Position numbers and translations under genes: made by a program. Shown here in pieces: positions 33,385-47,100 of a stretch of 64,000 bases of DNA. Source of the stretch: Codonopsis lanceolata. Its lineage: Eukaryota > Streptophyta > Magnoliopsida > Asterales > Campanulaceae. The stretch is taken from contig CM028378.1 of assembly GCA_013146195.2 (NCBI GenBank), positions 86,548,295 to 86,612,294 on the forward strand, in the 5' to 3' direction. The notes under the pieces are model-generated. The model had not been told where the DNA came from, searched no databases, and was given only the letters and a program-made list of their open reading frames with translations. How positions within the stretch are numbered: position 1 is the stretch's first letter; every line of letters starts with the position of its first letter.

Positions 33385-35689
33385 CCATTTGTTCAACCAA
33401 ATCAGCCATTGTTGATCAAGAACTCCAGAGAATCAGAGGCTCTTCCTCCATTTTCGTCCATAGCAAGAACTCCAACTTGAGAGACCATTTCCCGGAGATC
33501 CGGTGGTCCGATCGACGAACCGAGACTGCCAAATCGAAGCCCTCGATCTTCTCTACAACAATCCTTTCTCTAATCAACCTTTCCTCCATTAATATTAGGA
33601 CTGAGGTACGTTGAGAAATCCCTAAAATTTTCATGTTCAATAAAATGACATGACCCCTTCATTATAGTTGCTCTATTGATGATTATGAACATCTTTTGTG
33701 AAGACAAATCCTCCAATTCAACCTAAGAAATATGAGTAGGATTTTATGAATTCTTATTGAAGTTGTGATTTTGACTTTATGCAAAGCATGAATGTTGTTT
33801 ATAATGAGCTTAGGAACAACTCTTGTGAAAGATTATGTTTCAATTCAAGGTTTAACAAAATCTCCGATTCTAGGGTTTGAAACTCGGGATTGTGTTTAAG
33901 GCTAGTTTAAGATCATGAACATCCTAGTTATCGTGTTCTAAATGAACGAAGAACTTAGGAAAGGGCAATGTGATGCATATAGTATCAATGCTCTACTTGG
34001 TTGAATTTTAGTAAAACTCACCGGAGTTGAGATTTGGGAGTTATTGAACAATACCGACTCCACATTCAATCCATACGATGTTTGTAGTGCGTTAGACTAA
34101 TATATTAGCTTACGTGACTTTGGGGTGGATTGAAGGGCATGTTTGATATGAGTGATTATAAGACTCAATCGAGTTCTTATGTGGTTTATGTGATTGTGTG
34201 AAGCAAATGCACAATTGAGAGCATGTTGTAGAATGATGTATCTACTTGACAGGTTGAATTCGCTCTTGTCGAATTCTTACTTGATTCTTTAATGAGTAAA
34301 AAAAACACCTACTTGTTGAATAATGAATTTGAGGACTATTCTATGAGAAGATTTGGATTGGGGCTTTCTTAGTACTCTATACATGGAGTCTACTTGTATA
34401 AGTCGCTAGGATGACCATGTTGTTATCTAAGACTCACCGGTATGGTTTGACCTTACGGGTTATTACCTCTCTAGTGTTGCTTAAGTCTTTGACTACCATC
34501 GACTTTTGTGTTATTGAATGAGTTACTACTCTAGGAAGAGTTTAGTAAATGGCTTCACGATCCGAGACTAACGGAGTAGTCTTGGATAGCACTTAATGGA
34601 CTGATGGTTAAGTTGTGACTCTGCTGAATTTCATAAGTGAATATGGAATACTGTGTATATTTTATATTATGACTAAATGCATGATTTCCTACCTTGTCAA
34701 GAATTGATTCTTCTATGTGTTTCTATGATATGACTTATGAGCATATTGAATGTATTTGCCTTCGTGCCTGATCTGTTCTACAGTTAATGAATTGTGGTGA
34801 ACTTGGATTCTACTATTAAGTGGAGTTATGAATCACAATTAAACTAAGCTTGATTTCACAATAATCAACTTGAGCTTCCCTTATATAATTGACTTGGGAC
34901 TTTGAACTAAGATTCCTAAATGGAATGAGAACCTTGCTATGCCTCAAACGAGAACATAGAAAAGAGTCTTGGGACAGATATAGTGTTCAAACTCTATTTG
35001 GTTGGAATTGTAGTAAAGACTCAACGGAGTCGAGTTAAGGAACAATTGAACCTTACGAGGATCGTGGTGAGATCCTATGACAATTATATTCCAGTTGACT
35101 AGATTACTAGCTTTTGGGACTTGAATTGAATAGAGTGAACAAACTTGACACTTATGATTTAGAGACTCAAATGAGTTCCTATTGTGGTTTTGTGATTTAT
35201 GTAACAATGTGCATAATCGTATGAGTTTAGTAGGTCATTATATCTACTTGAGAATTAGCAAGTAAACATCTACTTGTGCATTGCATATAAGTCCAGCTGG
35301 CATTACTTGAGTTTTCATGATGATGGTGGGACGATGCATTATCTTCACGAATTATGGGATTCGTGGTTGCAATGCATCGCCGTACCGGATTCGGGTTTCA
35401 CACACACCTCCATTGCTAGCTACAGTGGGGAAGTAGCCCCTTTGTCGTAACCAATTGAGCACATTGGCTAGGGCTATTTTCCTGAGTAGAGAGCTCAGAC
35501 CCGAGAAGAGAGCTCGGTACTTTGATACCTGAACACGGTATCACCGGCACGATATGATTAATCGGTTGTGAGTGTGAGCAATACGACGAAAGTGATTTGG
35601 TATCTTCTCTATCCTTTATGTGGCTTACTATGGGCACTTATGTGATAACAAAGTGTTAGTTGAACATGAGATCTTTTTGACCATGTTTG

Positions 35690-35885
35690 TATTGGCTGAT
35701 GATATATGAGAGATTTGATATGTGTATATAGATATATGCATACTTGTATATGAGATATATATGAAAGACTTGATGTGTATATATATAGATATGCACACTT
35801 ATGCATGATGATTTTATGGGAGATTTGATATGTATATTTAGAGATATACATACTGATATAGGTGTATATATATAAACATGCACCC
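35690..35885 (+). repeat. AT-rich imperfect tandem repeat in the 5' LTR
   Basis: Three to four copies of a roughly 60-base unit built on GAGATTTGATATGTATAT, ATAGATATATGCATAC and CTTGTATATG. It creates misleading tyrosine/isoleucine-rich frames on the minus strand. Confidence 0.65.
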
Positions 35886-36185
35886 TTTACACGTGGTAAC
35901 AGTGTGAATAGCTTGGTTCGTATATATAATGATATGTATACTTGCATACGATGTTTTGTGGGAACTACCTTCTAATTCATTTGATTTGTGTGTGAACAGG
36001 GAATTACACCCTGGTTCATTTGGACGGTTTAGTAAGTAAGAAGGAGTGGATATCTTGTGGAGTATCGAAACGATACGACGCCTCTTCACGGGTTTTTCTG
36101 TCATTTATAAATGACACTATGGTTATGTTTATGTTACATAATTATATGTTGCATATATATTGTGGTAGCGTACTGGGTCATTATG

Positions 36186-39035
36186 TGTAACGCCCCATAT
36201 TCTTGCATGTGCACTGTATGCTTGTCTTCTTGATTTCTTGTTGATTGTGAGCATGTTTACCTAGTTTATAAATGTTTTAGAATCATTCATAAGTCATTCT
36301 TGAAGTTCTTAACATGTTTAGAATCACGTATGCTTGTTTGTTGAATCGCCGGTTCGATCGTTTTGATTTTGGCCTTAGCGATTCCCCTCGTTGCTCGTAT
36401 TGCCTCTATTTCGTCGCAGGAAGTGTTCGTTGAGTTCTTGGCTTTGTATTCAGGTCTTAACCATGCTTAAACAAGTCTTTTTCATGTCCAAGTTAGCCTA
36501 GTTCGATTGGTGTTTGATTGGAGTTTGATTCGTTAACCATTCGTCGCGTGGTTCGCGCCTTGTTCTATCTTGTTCCGGTGTTGTTCGGGTGTGTTTCCGA
36601 CTCGTTTTGAGTAGGGTTAGACCTTAGAATGATTGCCCATAAGTTTGGGATCATTTAGGACAAGTTTAGACCAAGTTTTAGAGGTTCTGGAGCCGAGGCG
36701 CCCGCCTGGCACCTTGCGAGGCGCCCGCCTCAAATGCAGGGAGCAATTTCAAATGAGCTAAACTTGGAGTAGGCCTCAGTGAATGAGGCGCCCGCCTGGG
36801 CATCAATGAGGCGCCCGCCTCAACCTCTGGATATGTAATTACGGGATTTTCCCCTGTTTTGAGTTTTGACGTGAAATGCCTATCCTACCCTCATTAAACC
36901 CCCTCTAAACCCTTCCTAACCACCCACACTTAGTCCTAATCATGTCCTAACACTAATTAGAAGTTAATCTAGGTTGGATTAGTGTTTGTTAACTCCCTAA
37001 TCTCTACTAATTGCACTTGAGAAATTCCTCTTGTACCCTTCTCAATTGGGAGGTATAAATACCCAAGCCTTGGCCAAAATTCAGTAAGTCTCTCATTTAT
37101 TCACCTTCATCCTACAAATTAGAGAGAGAGTGAGTTGGGGGTTTGAGTTTTGAGCCCTAGCTTCATCTTCTTCCTTCGATCTACAAAGATTCCACCGTTC
37201 GATTGCCGCCAAACTTCGGATTCTTGACGGGTGCGACGAGAGGAACGACTTCACCGTTTAGATTTTGATTCTCTTGAGTTTTCACTCAAGCTAGGTAAGT
37301 TACTCTTCTTCTTTTTAGTTCTCATTGACCCTAAGGAAACAAAGTTTATGATGTATGAGGTCAATGAGGACACATAATTGCTTCCTATGCTTTCCATTTG
37401 AATTTTAAATGTATGATTTTGCTAGGAGCATGTCTAGGCGGATTTCTTGCCTTTGGGAGTTTAAATTACTCTTTCATCATGTTAATTGAGGTCTTGAACA
37501 TGTTAGAAATATGTGTTATGTTGGTTGATGGAAGTATTGTTATTATTTGGGAATGCCCTAAATTATACCTATGTAATATGTGTGAAAGTTGTTATGTGTT
37601 GTATCCTTCATATTGGACTATATAAGTAGCATGAATTACATTGAAATGTTTTGGGCAAATTTATATCCTCGTTGAACTTAGAAGTGACCTAGGTTGGGTT
37701 ATGAAGCACATAGCTTCAATTTCCCCAAAATTGGGAATTTAGAGAAAAGACTCAACAGAGTCGACTCTAGGGAAGAATTGAACATGTTAAACTCTAATTT
37801 CAATCCCTACGAAGTTTGAACACCGTTTGATTTGGTTTACTCAAGTATGAGCTTGGTTTGATTGTTTATAACAAGTTGTTATGAAAGGTTGGTTTTTGTG
37901 CAATTTATTGCCTTGATATGTTTTATGGTAGAGATTCATACCCTACTTGGTTGGTAGAGTTCGCTCTTGTCGAATTCGATCCTTGATTGGTTTAAGTCAA
38001 GTAAATATCTACTTGTGCATCACATTGAGTCCAGCTGGCATTATTTGGTTTGTTTATTAAGTCAGGGTGGGACGATGCATCGCCTTCACGAATTATGGGA
38101 TTCGTGCTCGCTATGGATCGCCGCACCTGGGACCTCACACACACCTCCATTGTTGGCCGCAATGGGGAAGTAGCCCCTTTGCCGTATCAATAAGTGCCGC
38201 ATTGGCTTGCTATCTAGATCGAGTGGTACTTGATGAAAGTCGATGCAATCACAGAGCATCGATGTTGCACGAAAAAGTATAATAAAGTTTATTGCAGGAG
38301 CTACGAAGCGGCCGTGACTATCATATCCTACTTGTATGATTTACTTTACGCACTTATGTGAACAATGTGCTAAGTGTCATACGATGATAATGTGCCATAA
38401 TTGTGATAAATGTCATGCTATACCATGAACATGCATATTTTAGTAACTTACTAAGTCTTTCGACTTACCCTATTTGTTTGCTTTGTTTTCCTTAGATCAA
38501 AGCCGAGGAGACGTCCCACGCTAGACTCGCTTATCCGCTTGGTCGTTTGTGAGCAAGGTTGCTTTTTTGGACTTTCACTAGTTAATCTTTTATTTTGGAA
38601 AGGACGTTGGGAAGCAAGTCATGTAGACTTGGCTTGGGATTTGTTGTTGTAGTAACTTAAATATTTGACACTTGTAATCTTTTGGTATGCCGACTATATG
38701 TCGAGCCTGTTTATATGTTGTTGGTTCATCACAGTTTCTTCCGCTAAAGCTTGTTTAAAGTATTATTGTTGTTGTTGTCTCCGGCATGTTGTGGCCGTTG
38801 AGTTTTATAAGCATGTGTTAATTGTAGGAGTAGTTGTTGGGTTCCGGCTGTAACGTCGCCGATGACTTGTTTAATTTGAGTTGTTTTTCCGGCCAAGTGT
38901 AGCCGAGTTGTTATTCGTATGCATTGTTGCGCCACATGAATTTCGTAAACCTACTTGCGCATGATTGTGTTTAACTTGACTATTTGGACGGCACGATTCG
39001 GGATCTCGCATTGGGGTCCGGGTCGGGTCGTCACA
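36186..39035 (+). mobile_element. Solo LTR A, chromovirus type, with target duplication
   Basis: Starts TGTAACGCCCCATATTC and ends GGTCGGGTCGTCACA. It is flanked by TTATG at 36181-36185 and 39036-39040, a perfect 5-bp duplication. Joining the flanks restores a continuous LTR sequence (GGGTCATTATG-ACTCATCCCG). It contains four copies of GAGGCGCCCGCC (36695-36821), a TATA box at 37054 and the hairpin module at 37957-38165. No internal region remains. Confidence 0.92.
37054..37061 (+). promoter_or_regulatory. TATA box of solo LTR A
   Basis: TATAAATA preceded by GGGAGG and followed by CCCAAGCC, downstream of the palindromic U3 words. It is the likely LTR promoter. Confidence 0.6.
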
Positions 39036-39815
39036 TTATGACTCATCCCGTACTTGTTTTTAGTTGTAGTAACTGATCGCTGCACTGAGGTCGAGTAGAT
39101 CGTGACTGTAGCAGGGTGCAGCTGGTCGATAGATCGAGGTTAGATCATGTGGTTCGTGCTTGTAGCAGCCGACTTTCCCGAGTAGCAGCTTGTGGAGTCT
39201 TGTTCCTTTTTAGCATTGTCATTGATTTCATGTACTTTGCTATTCTTGTGAGATCGACATTTTGTAAAGTTATTTAGACTTTACAGCTGGGTAGAATACT
39301 TGGGTATTTGTATTGGGTTTTCTTGGGCCGACGTGTTGTGTCGTGCCTTGTTTGTGGTTTTAGTATTTATTTCAGTTGTCTCCCGGGCACGCAGTAGCTT
39401 TGGGGGAATTTCCTTATTCCAGTTTTTATAGTTGTTGATTGACCCCGGTATGCTTTAGCCGTTGGGTAATTGAGATATCAGGTTGGTTCTTTGTTGAAAC
39501 GCCGGCCTGGAGTGCCGATGGTTTGATTAGCGTCTGCAATGTTGCGGCACGCGAGTTTTGTTTTTCCTCCTTTGAGAGACAATGTCTCTCTTGGTTTCAT
39601 TGTCGTTGGTTTCGAGCTTCATAGCTTGGGACTTCTTTCTTATATTGCTTCCGTTGATTCGATTTTTGAAATACCATATTTTAGTGCGGCGTTATGTTCA
39701 TGTTTAGAGCGAGTTTGCTCGACTGTTTGACTAGCACTACTGTTTAACAAGTGCTTGTCCTCTTCTTAAGTTAGTTCCAGCGGCACTACTGGAATCCGGG
39801 TCGGGTCGTTACAGT

Positions 39816-39827
39816 TGGTATCAGAGC
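39816..39827 (+). other. Primer-binding site (initiator tRNA-Met) of the large element
   Basis: TGGTATCAGAGC two bases after the 5' LTR end. This is the standard gypsy/copia primer match to initiator tRNA-Met and fixes the plus orientation. Confidence 0.9.
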
Positions 39828-40900
39828 TTATGTTAGCTATAGGCCAGGATAGGTTCCATGGCCTAGTTTGGGTTTGGGTTTTCGTCGAGTATTTACCGTC
39901 GAGTGTTGTTTATAATGCCTTATTGGCATATTCTTTGGTACAAGTACACGACTTGGAGTACTAAGTTCGTTTGGTCTAGACTGCCATGAGTGAAGGTTTG
40001 TGTCATGGAGTATTATATTTCTCCTATATTGCTTATGAGTTGCAGTTATACAAAGAGTGGGTGCTGCGTTTCAGTAGAGCTGTTGTTCCTTGTTCCATTT
40101 TTAGGAATCGGAGAAGCTAGATTGTCGGTCCCAAGGGTGATCGTCGTGTTAATCATTATGGCGAAAGTTCGTTGTAATATGTTTCGAGAGCGGAGTGGTT
40201 AAGCCTCCCGTGGTACCTATTAGTATTTCATAGATTACTATATAGATGTATATAGTTATGGTAGTATTTAATCACCAGTTCTTGTATTACTTGTGTTGGG
40301 AATTTGAGAACCCTTTCCCGATGGTTGTGTTTTGGTATTTGGGGGACTACCTTGATCAAGGTGAAATTTCCTCATGATATGTTGGAACTTGGTGATGGGC
40401 CAGTAGGTGATCACATGATGATTGGTCAGATCGGTTGTCGACCCGTATACGGTTTGACTTATAAGGATTGGTTGTATACTAGTTAGTAATAATATGCTAC
40501 CTAGTGACTTGTGTTGTGTTTTATTGTTTTGTTATTGGTCTAATACATTGATAGAGTATTAGCCTTGAATAATGTGTTTTATCTACCATTGATAGGTAGT
40601 TAATAGTATGAATATTCCATACTTGGTATACATACATAGTAAATTAATATGCTATGTTGCATGATGTTGATGCCATGCCTATATGTGTTTATGATTGCTA
40701 TTGTTGAGACCGATATAAAGGATGTTGATATGTGATTCACGAACACCCCACATCCTGTACGACGAAAGCTTTTGAAGTCACTTCAGAGGGCCCCTGACTT
40801 GATTATCAAGAGGTCTTCGTCGGAGAACTAGAATGGTATAATATGAGATAGGAATTGACTGAACCCGTTACCAAACGGAATGTAATTGAAAATGGTATCT
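39828..40900 (+). other. Internal region of the large element, part 1, non-coding
   Basis: No frame with gag or pol motifs. Short frames (for example 39990-40202) lack recognisable domains. It continues after the inserted LTRs at 43463-43648 and 46766-47100. Confidence 0.6.
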
Positions 40901-43457
40901 TGTGAGAACCCGAAACCTACTTGTATACTTGTCTTCCATACATGTTTAACATGATTAGAATATGTTTTTGACATGCTAGTAGTATCCCTAACATGATTGA
41001 CTCGATTGCATTCCTTAATCGAACCGTTATTGCCGTATCGAACGCCTATTGCCTTGCATGCTCTAGATTGACTTGTTCTTGCTCGGGCTTTGATATTTGG
41101 ACTTAGCCAAGACCTTGAGAGACATTTATAATTGTTTTTAGGACCCTTGATACTCATTCTAATGCTTCTTGGAGTTGTACATGCCTTATACGCGTTATAC
41201 GTGCAAATCTGGACCTGTTTGACCTAAAGCATGGCCTGAGGAATCGTTCTACCCTGCAAACCGAACATTTTGGGCATTGTTCGGCCACCATGACCGAACA
41301 TTATGAAGGATGTTCGGCCTCCACAACCGAACAGTGAAGAAATCCAGCAAAACGGGATTTTTCTGCAACATTGGCTGATTACGATTGTGCCCTTACTAAA
41401 CCTCTACCATTAGTGACTTAAACCACTTGTATTAGAGTCTAATTAGCCTAATCTAAGCCTAATTAAGATTAATAAACCTAATTCCTCCACTCACCTAATG
41501 ACATGTGGATTCCATTAACATTAATCAAGCTGATTGCTCTACATCAGCTCTCTACTCTTCATTTCACGATCATTTCCTCTGCTTCGTCTTCTCCAGCCTA
41601 GAGCGAGCTTGTGCGTGAGAGTATTGGTGAGATTAGTGCGTGAGGGGTTGGCTTCCAAGAGATTCAAGACCCGCTTGCGATTCCGAGACTGTCGTTGCGT
41701 CGCCGCCGCCGAGACGAGCGATCGACACCGATCAGTTTTCTTGCTTCGTCCATTGCTTGGCTTGAGGTAAGCTATCAATTTACCTTAGGTCCATGCTAGA
41801 GATAATATGCTACCCCTTCTTGCTCCCCTTCTCTCATGTCTAATTCATTGCTCTCCTTGATTTCTACCATGATATTGGGGTATGTTTGAAAGTATGAAAA
41901 TCTGAAAGTATAGACTATGAATGCGAATGTCGTGATTTGGACACTAAGCCTACAAGTAAAAGTGTTCTACTCTATATTAGGAATAACTATTATTCTTGGG
42001 TCATAGACTTTCGACCAATATTTGGGGAAAACGTGATCTAGGGTTCCATAATTTAGGAACTTGAGTTTATTGTTAGCTATGGTTATAAATTGGATTAATG
42101 ACTTAGATTAATCAATGCGATGACTTAGAAAGGAGTTGGAAGTGCAAATAGTGTTTAACCCTATTTGGTTTGATTTATAGAAATGACTCAACGGAGTCGA
42201 CAATAGTGAGCTATTGAACAATACCGGCTCAATGATCGATCCCTACGACGTTTTTACATGCGTTACACTAGAAAACAAATTCTAGACTCTTGAAATGGAT
42301 TGACTATCATGCTTGTATCTTTATGACATAATAAATGCATACTTGATATATATTGAGTTCGCTCTTGTCGAGCTCATTCTTGCTTGTTTATTGATGAGAT
42401 TATATACTTGTCTCGAACGAGGACGCTCTTGTCGGACTCGTTCCATACTAACCATTGTTGAGTAAATACTACTTGGCATTGCATGAGTCCAGCTGGCATA
42501 CTTGATCTTGTCACACACGCCTCCACTGCCGGCCACAGTGGGGAAGAGCTCTCCTTGGCCAACCAATACGCGACCATTGAGATTGACTACTTGTTTTCCC
42601 GAGCATCCCTCGGAGATCGATGTATTATCACACCCATCGATTCTTGCACGTCATGAAAGTGTATGCATTTTGCGAGTCTGGCGGCCCAGCTCTATATCCT
42701 CATATTATGTGACTATGTGCAATAATGTGCAATTCATATACTTGATCTACATGCTTGTAATATTGTCTTGCCTAACGTGTTGCATATTGCCATGTCATGC
42801 ATGATTGGTAGCTTACGAGTCATTATGACTTACCCGTTCCCCTGTACTTTTTTTAGATCCTAGCAGGTCAGGACCTTCCCGTTGAGGATCGCAGTGCTCG
42901 TATACTCTAGTTTTCCTTTGATCAGGCTTTTGCAGTTGAAGAGGTGGTTCTAGAAGTCCTCTTCTCTTCTTTTGTATTTTGCAAGGACGTTGGGTTAAGC
43001 TAGTCATCTAGACTATGCTTGGGATTGTATAGACTTGTACTCGTGTATTCCTGTTGACTTGTAGTATTAACTCTTGTAGTATATACTCCTTTGTTGCCGG
43101 CAATTGTGTTAGCCGTGCCATATATATCTTGTTAGTGTTCACTGCGTATAGTCTTCCGCTGAGCATCCTATTAGCTCTTATTTATTTCCTTGTCGTATTA
43201 ACTGCTTAGCTTGGGTTCCGGCTGTAGTGTCGCCGAAGACTTGGATTAAATGTTTAACTGTTTTATCAGGTGAAATGATTTTGAAATTTACCGACCTTTT
43301 GTGTCGAGTTCTCTTGCGACTGAAATGTTGCGTCACGTCAGTTTTAAAAATAAAATGTTTTGAGTCCTTGCATGTTCATTCCCTTCTTGTCCTGTCTTGT
43401 CTTGTTTGGCGCTTCGGCCCGCGGTTCCATCTCGGGTCCGGGGTCGGGGTCGCCACA
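40901..43457 (+). mobile_element. Solo LTR B, chromovirus type, with target duplication
   Basis: Starts TGTGAGAACCCGAAACC and ends CGGGGTCGCCACA. The perfect 5-bp duplication TATCT lies at 40896-40900 and 43458-43462. Five alternating copies of CCGAACA and its complement TGTTCGG occur at 41261-41333. It has H1- and H3-type hairpins at 42355-42375 and 42523-42541 but lacks H2. No gene is present. Confidence 0.92.
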
Positions 43458-43462
43458 TATCT

Positions 43463-43643
43463 TGTTTTGCTTGTGCAAATATGTGCAACTTGTATATGAA
43501 GATCATGCTATGAATGAAATGAACTTGTGACTTGATCGAATAAGTTACATTGTGTTGAATGTCTTCCTTGTTGGGTGAATATGTGGTCTATGATGATGAT
43601 TGACTACTTGATTATAGTGTAAGGGCGTTAGACCCTAGAGATT
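43463..43643 (+). other. Internal region of the large element, part 2, non-coding
   Basis: About 180 bases between two solo LTR insertions. No gene is seen. Confidence 0.55.
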
Positions 43644-43648
43644 TGCGT

Positions 43649-46600
43649 TGTGACGACCCGACCCCGACCCCGAGGAGGAATCGCGGGTCGTGTCGTCCAA
43701 ATAAGGACTACAATTCATGCAAGGACTCAATTATCAAAACTGACGTGACGCAACATTGGACACACAGTACAACTCGGCATTAAAAAGCCGGAAAAATTTA
43801 AAACTTTAGAACCTGATATAACAGTTAATAGCAAGTAAACCAAGTCATCGGCGAATTTACAACCGGAACCCAACAACTAAACAATTCATGCTAATATATA
43901 AACACCTCAACGGCTAAACACGGAAAGCGCAAAAAGTAAATAAGAGCTAATGGGATGCTCAGCGGAAGTCTTAACGAGTGAACCAATACATGCAAGCAAG
44001 GCTCGGCCTACAAGTGCCGGCAAACAACTAGAAACATAAGTAGTACTATTAGTCTTAGTCTACAACAAGTACAAACTACTACAATTACACATTCCCAAGC
44101 GAAGTCTAAATGACTTGATTTAACCCAAACGTCCTTGCCAAAAGAGAAATCAAAAGCCAACGCTACCACCTCTAGGAGCGCGATCACGAACAAGAGTAGG
44201 CAATCAACCTCGGTGAGACAATCCTGGATGATTAGGATCTAAAACAGTAAAAGGGAGGGGGTAAGTCATAAAGACTTTGTAAGCCACCAATTATGCATGA
44301 CAGGATATAATGCAAGGCATACATAGCACCTATCAAGCAAGATCATACTAGCACGTAGTTCTCATGTCGCGATGCACGTTGTTTTCACATAATTGCTTAA
44401 TTAAATCACATAGGATAAGGATATGTTATGGAACCGGTGCCGCTTCGTAGATCCTGAAATAGACAAGGTTATCACGATTGTATTTGTCGGATGCACGTGT
44501 ATGATACATCGACCACGATAGTATTGTTCCAAGCGCCCTTTGGTTACGACGAGGTACTCTTCTCCACTGTGATCAGTAGTGAAGGGTGTGTGCAAGTTTA
44601 TGGTGTGGCGACCCATCACTACCATGAATCTCGCGATTCATGACAGCGATGCATCGTTGACCATCAAGACAATTCACGTAATGCCAGCTGGACTAATGGT
44701 ATGCCAAGTAAATATTTACTTGTCACACAAAATCAAGTAAGGAGCGAGTTCGACAAGAGCGAACTCGTCCGAGTCAAGTAGATGTTTACTCACGTAATAA
44801 ATCAAGTAAGGGAGCGAGGTCGACAAGAGCGACTCGTCCAATCAAGTAGACATGTTACTCTACAATATACAAGTCAAGCATAAGATCAATCACGTTAAAA
44901 ATTCTCAATAACTAATTTACAATTCAATTGAACTCTAAACGTTGTAGGGATTCATTGTAGAGTCGGTATTGTTCAATGACTCTCTAAGTGCAACTCCGTT
45001 GAGTTATCGCTAAAATATTTCTAAGTAGAGGATGAATGCTATATGCAATTCATGGCTCTTTTCTATGTTCTCGATTCATTAACAATTAAACTATTAAGTC
45101 ATTCATGACTTTTAGTCCATCAATATCAAAGTTCCCAAATTGTGAACCCTAACATGTCATCATTTTTGAAGTTATAATTTACAACAAGTCCAAGAACAAA
45201 AGTTATTCCAAATCCTTTCTAGAACATTATTCATGCTTGACACAAGTTCAAATTATCAATTATGAGTCATTAATCCGAAATTTACAGAAAATTAACTTCA
45301 AGAATTTCAAGTTTTTAACATTGTGCATGTCTTCTTGAACATGTAACTAGAAACTATCATGAAGGGAGCATACTTGATATTGAGCATACAAAAATGGGGG
45401 AATTGGGTGCTTACCTTATTCGAGATCGAATTGTTGCATGCTAAAACAAACCAGGGATTATTAAACTAGAGGAGAAGAGCTTCGATTCGGTGGTCTCGGA
45501 TTGAAAAACGGATGGACGGAGCTCCGACAATCAAGCAATCAAGGTGGAGCTCCCAAGCTTTCTCTCTCTAAGGACCCAGCTCAACAATGGAGGAATGAGA
45601 GAAAAAATGGCTGATTTGTTGGAGGTTAGGGATGATGAACTCACTAAAAGAGTCAATCCAAGATTAGAGTTATGAGGCTTCTAATTGGTGGATGAAAGAG
45701 CACCCTTGATTAAAACACATCTAAGGGCTGAAAATAGGCTTAAAAGGGTCAAGGGTCAAGCTGGGGGTTGCCTTGGATCGTACAAAGGGGTCAAGTTGCA
45801 AGACAAATGCTCATCAGGATTTCAAAATCCCGTAAGTGCAACCAGTTCTTGAGGCGGGCGCCTCACATATGGCAGCGGCGCTGGACCTATTTCACTCATG
45901 TCCATTTTTTCATAAGTTACTGGACAGTCAATCTTGTAAAATAGACCATAAATCTCTCACAACTCCAAATGAGGTGATTATTGATTTTTCTGAAACTAGA
46001 CTCATTAAAATATATTTTAGAATTTTAAATTACTCCATTTGGACTTATATTCATCAAAATAAGGTTACTACAAAGTCAAGTACATAAGTTGTTTTCCTGA
46101 AAACTGAATTCTGGCATAGCCGTAAGTCAATACCTAATTGAGGTACTTAGAAACCTTGGAAAATTACCAAATTTTACAGAGAGTATTCTAACGTATGTAG
46201 GTAAAACATACTAAATTTTTTAAAAATTCTCTTTAGCAGATTGGTACCAGAATTTTCCCGAAGTTTACCCAAAAGCATGACTGATTTGTGAAGAAATAAA
46301 TTGGTCATCTTATTACCAAATGCAACAAGTCTATGAACAATGATTGTGCAAGCATGAGAAATACTAGTACACTTGGTTTAGAACTCAAATGAACTTCTCG
46401 CAAGTTGAAAACACAAACAATACAAGCAACGAAGACAATCCCGAGAGACCCTAAGGCTCAAACGAAGCAACAATGCTTCTAAACTCACAACCATGCATAC
46501 TATGATCAAGATAAATGTTATAAGTCATATATGTAAGGTACTAAGACTCCAATGGGACTTAGTTAAGTGCAAACACGCTAAGATGAATACCCAAAGCATT

Positions 46601-46760
46601 AACGACAAAGCATGCAACGCATAGAAGACATTCAAACGACTATGATCGTAACCAACCTAATGCAAGCATGATATGAACAATATGAACTCTATAACATGTT
46701 AAGGCATACGTTAAGCATGTTATAATGATGTTATACAAGTAATGAGTTTGGGTTCTCACA
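43649..46760 (-). mobile_element. Solo LTR C, chromovirus type, minus orientation, with target duplication
   Basis: On the minus strand it starts TGTGAGAACCCAAACTC and ends GTCGGGTCGTCACA. It is flanked by TGCGT at 43644-43648 and 46761-46765. It contains one GAGGCGGGCGCCTC palindrome (45851-45864) and, on the minus strand, hairpins H1 (44766-44746) and H2 (44642-44623). Related to solo LTR B by its start and module order. No gene is present. Confidence 0.92.
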
Positions 46761-46765
46761 TGCGT

Positions 46766-47100
46766 GGTGACCAGAAAAAATTCTTGGTTGGGAAGTTAGT
46801 TAGTTCGGTGCAATTATTGCACATGCATGAATTACTTGATTAGTTGATAGAGAGGCATTTAAACCTTGATATCCACGTTTGTTGGAACTTTGTAAGCTTT
46901 GCTAATGTCTTTGAACTCCGTCAAGGGTCAAGATGACTTGATTTTGAAATTTATTGGAGTTGAGATTTGAGTATTTCTCCCCCCGTGTTTTGAGGCATAC
47001 CTAGACGGTTACCTCGACTTCATGTGCAGACCAGAGTATTGAACTTTTGGTTGTTGTCGAGTTTTGAATTCGAGGACGAATTCTTTTAAGGTGGTGAGGA
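46766..47100 (+). other. Internal region part 3 and polypurine tract
   Basis: Non-coding end of the internal region. It finishes with GAATTCGAGGACGAATTC and a purine-rich run AAGGTGGTGAGGA immediately before the 3' LTR, the conserved end of chromovirus internal regions. Confidence 0.8.

Larger units (their letters stand above)
32426..39813 (+). repeat. 5' LTR of the large element, with an inserted solo LTR
   Basis: The LTR proper is 32426-36185 plus 39041-39813, about 4.5 kb without the insert. It contains TATATAAG (33377), hairpin word sets at 34256 and 35333-35428, and a stretch near 34900-35220 that resembles 33950-34240, suggesting an internal duplication. No gene is present. It ends GGGTCGTTACA at 39813. 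Confidence 0.75.

Noticed and set aside
35609..35947. Tyr/Ile-rich minus-strand frames that look like membrane proteins
   Set aside because: Translation of the AT-rich tandem repeat in the 5' LTR.
41539..41778. Frames on both strands with Arg-rich peptides
   Set aside because: GC-rich part of solo LTR B; opposite frames overlap fully and neither has a known motif.
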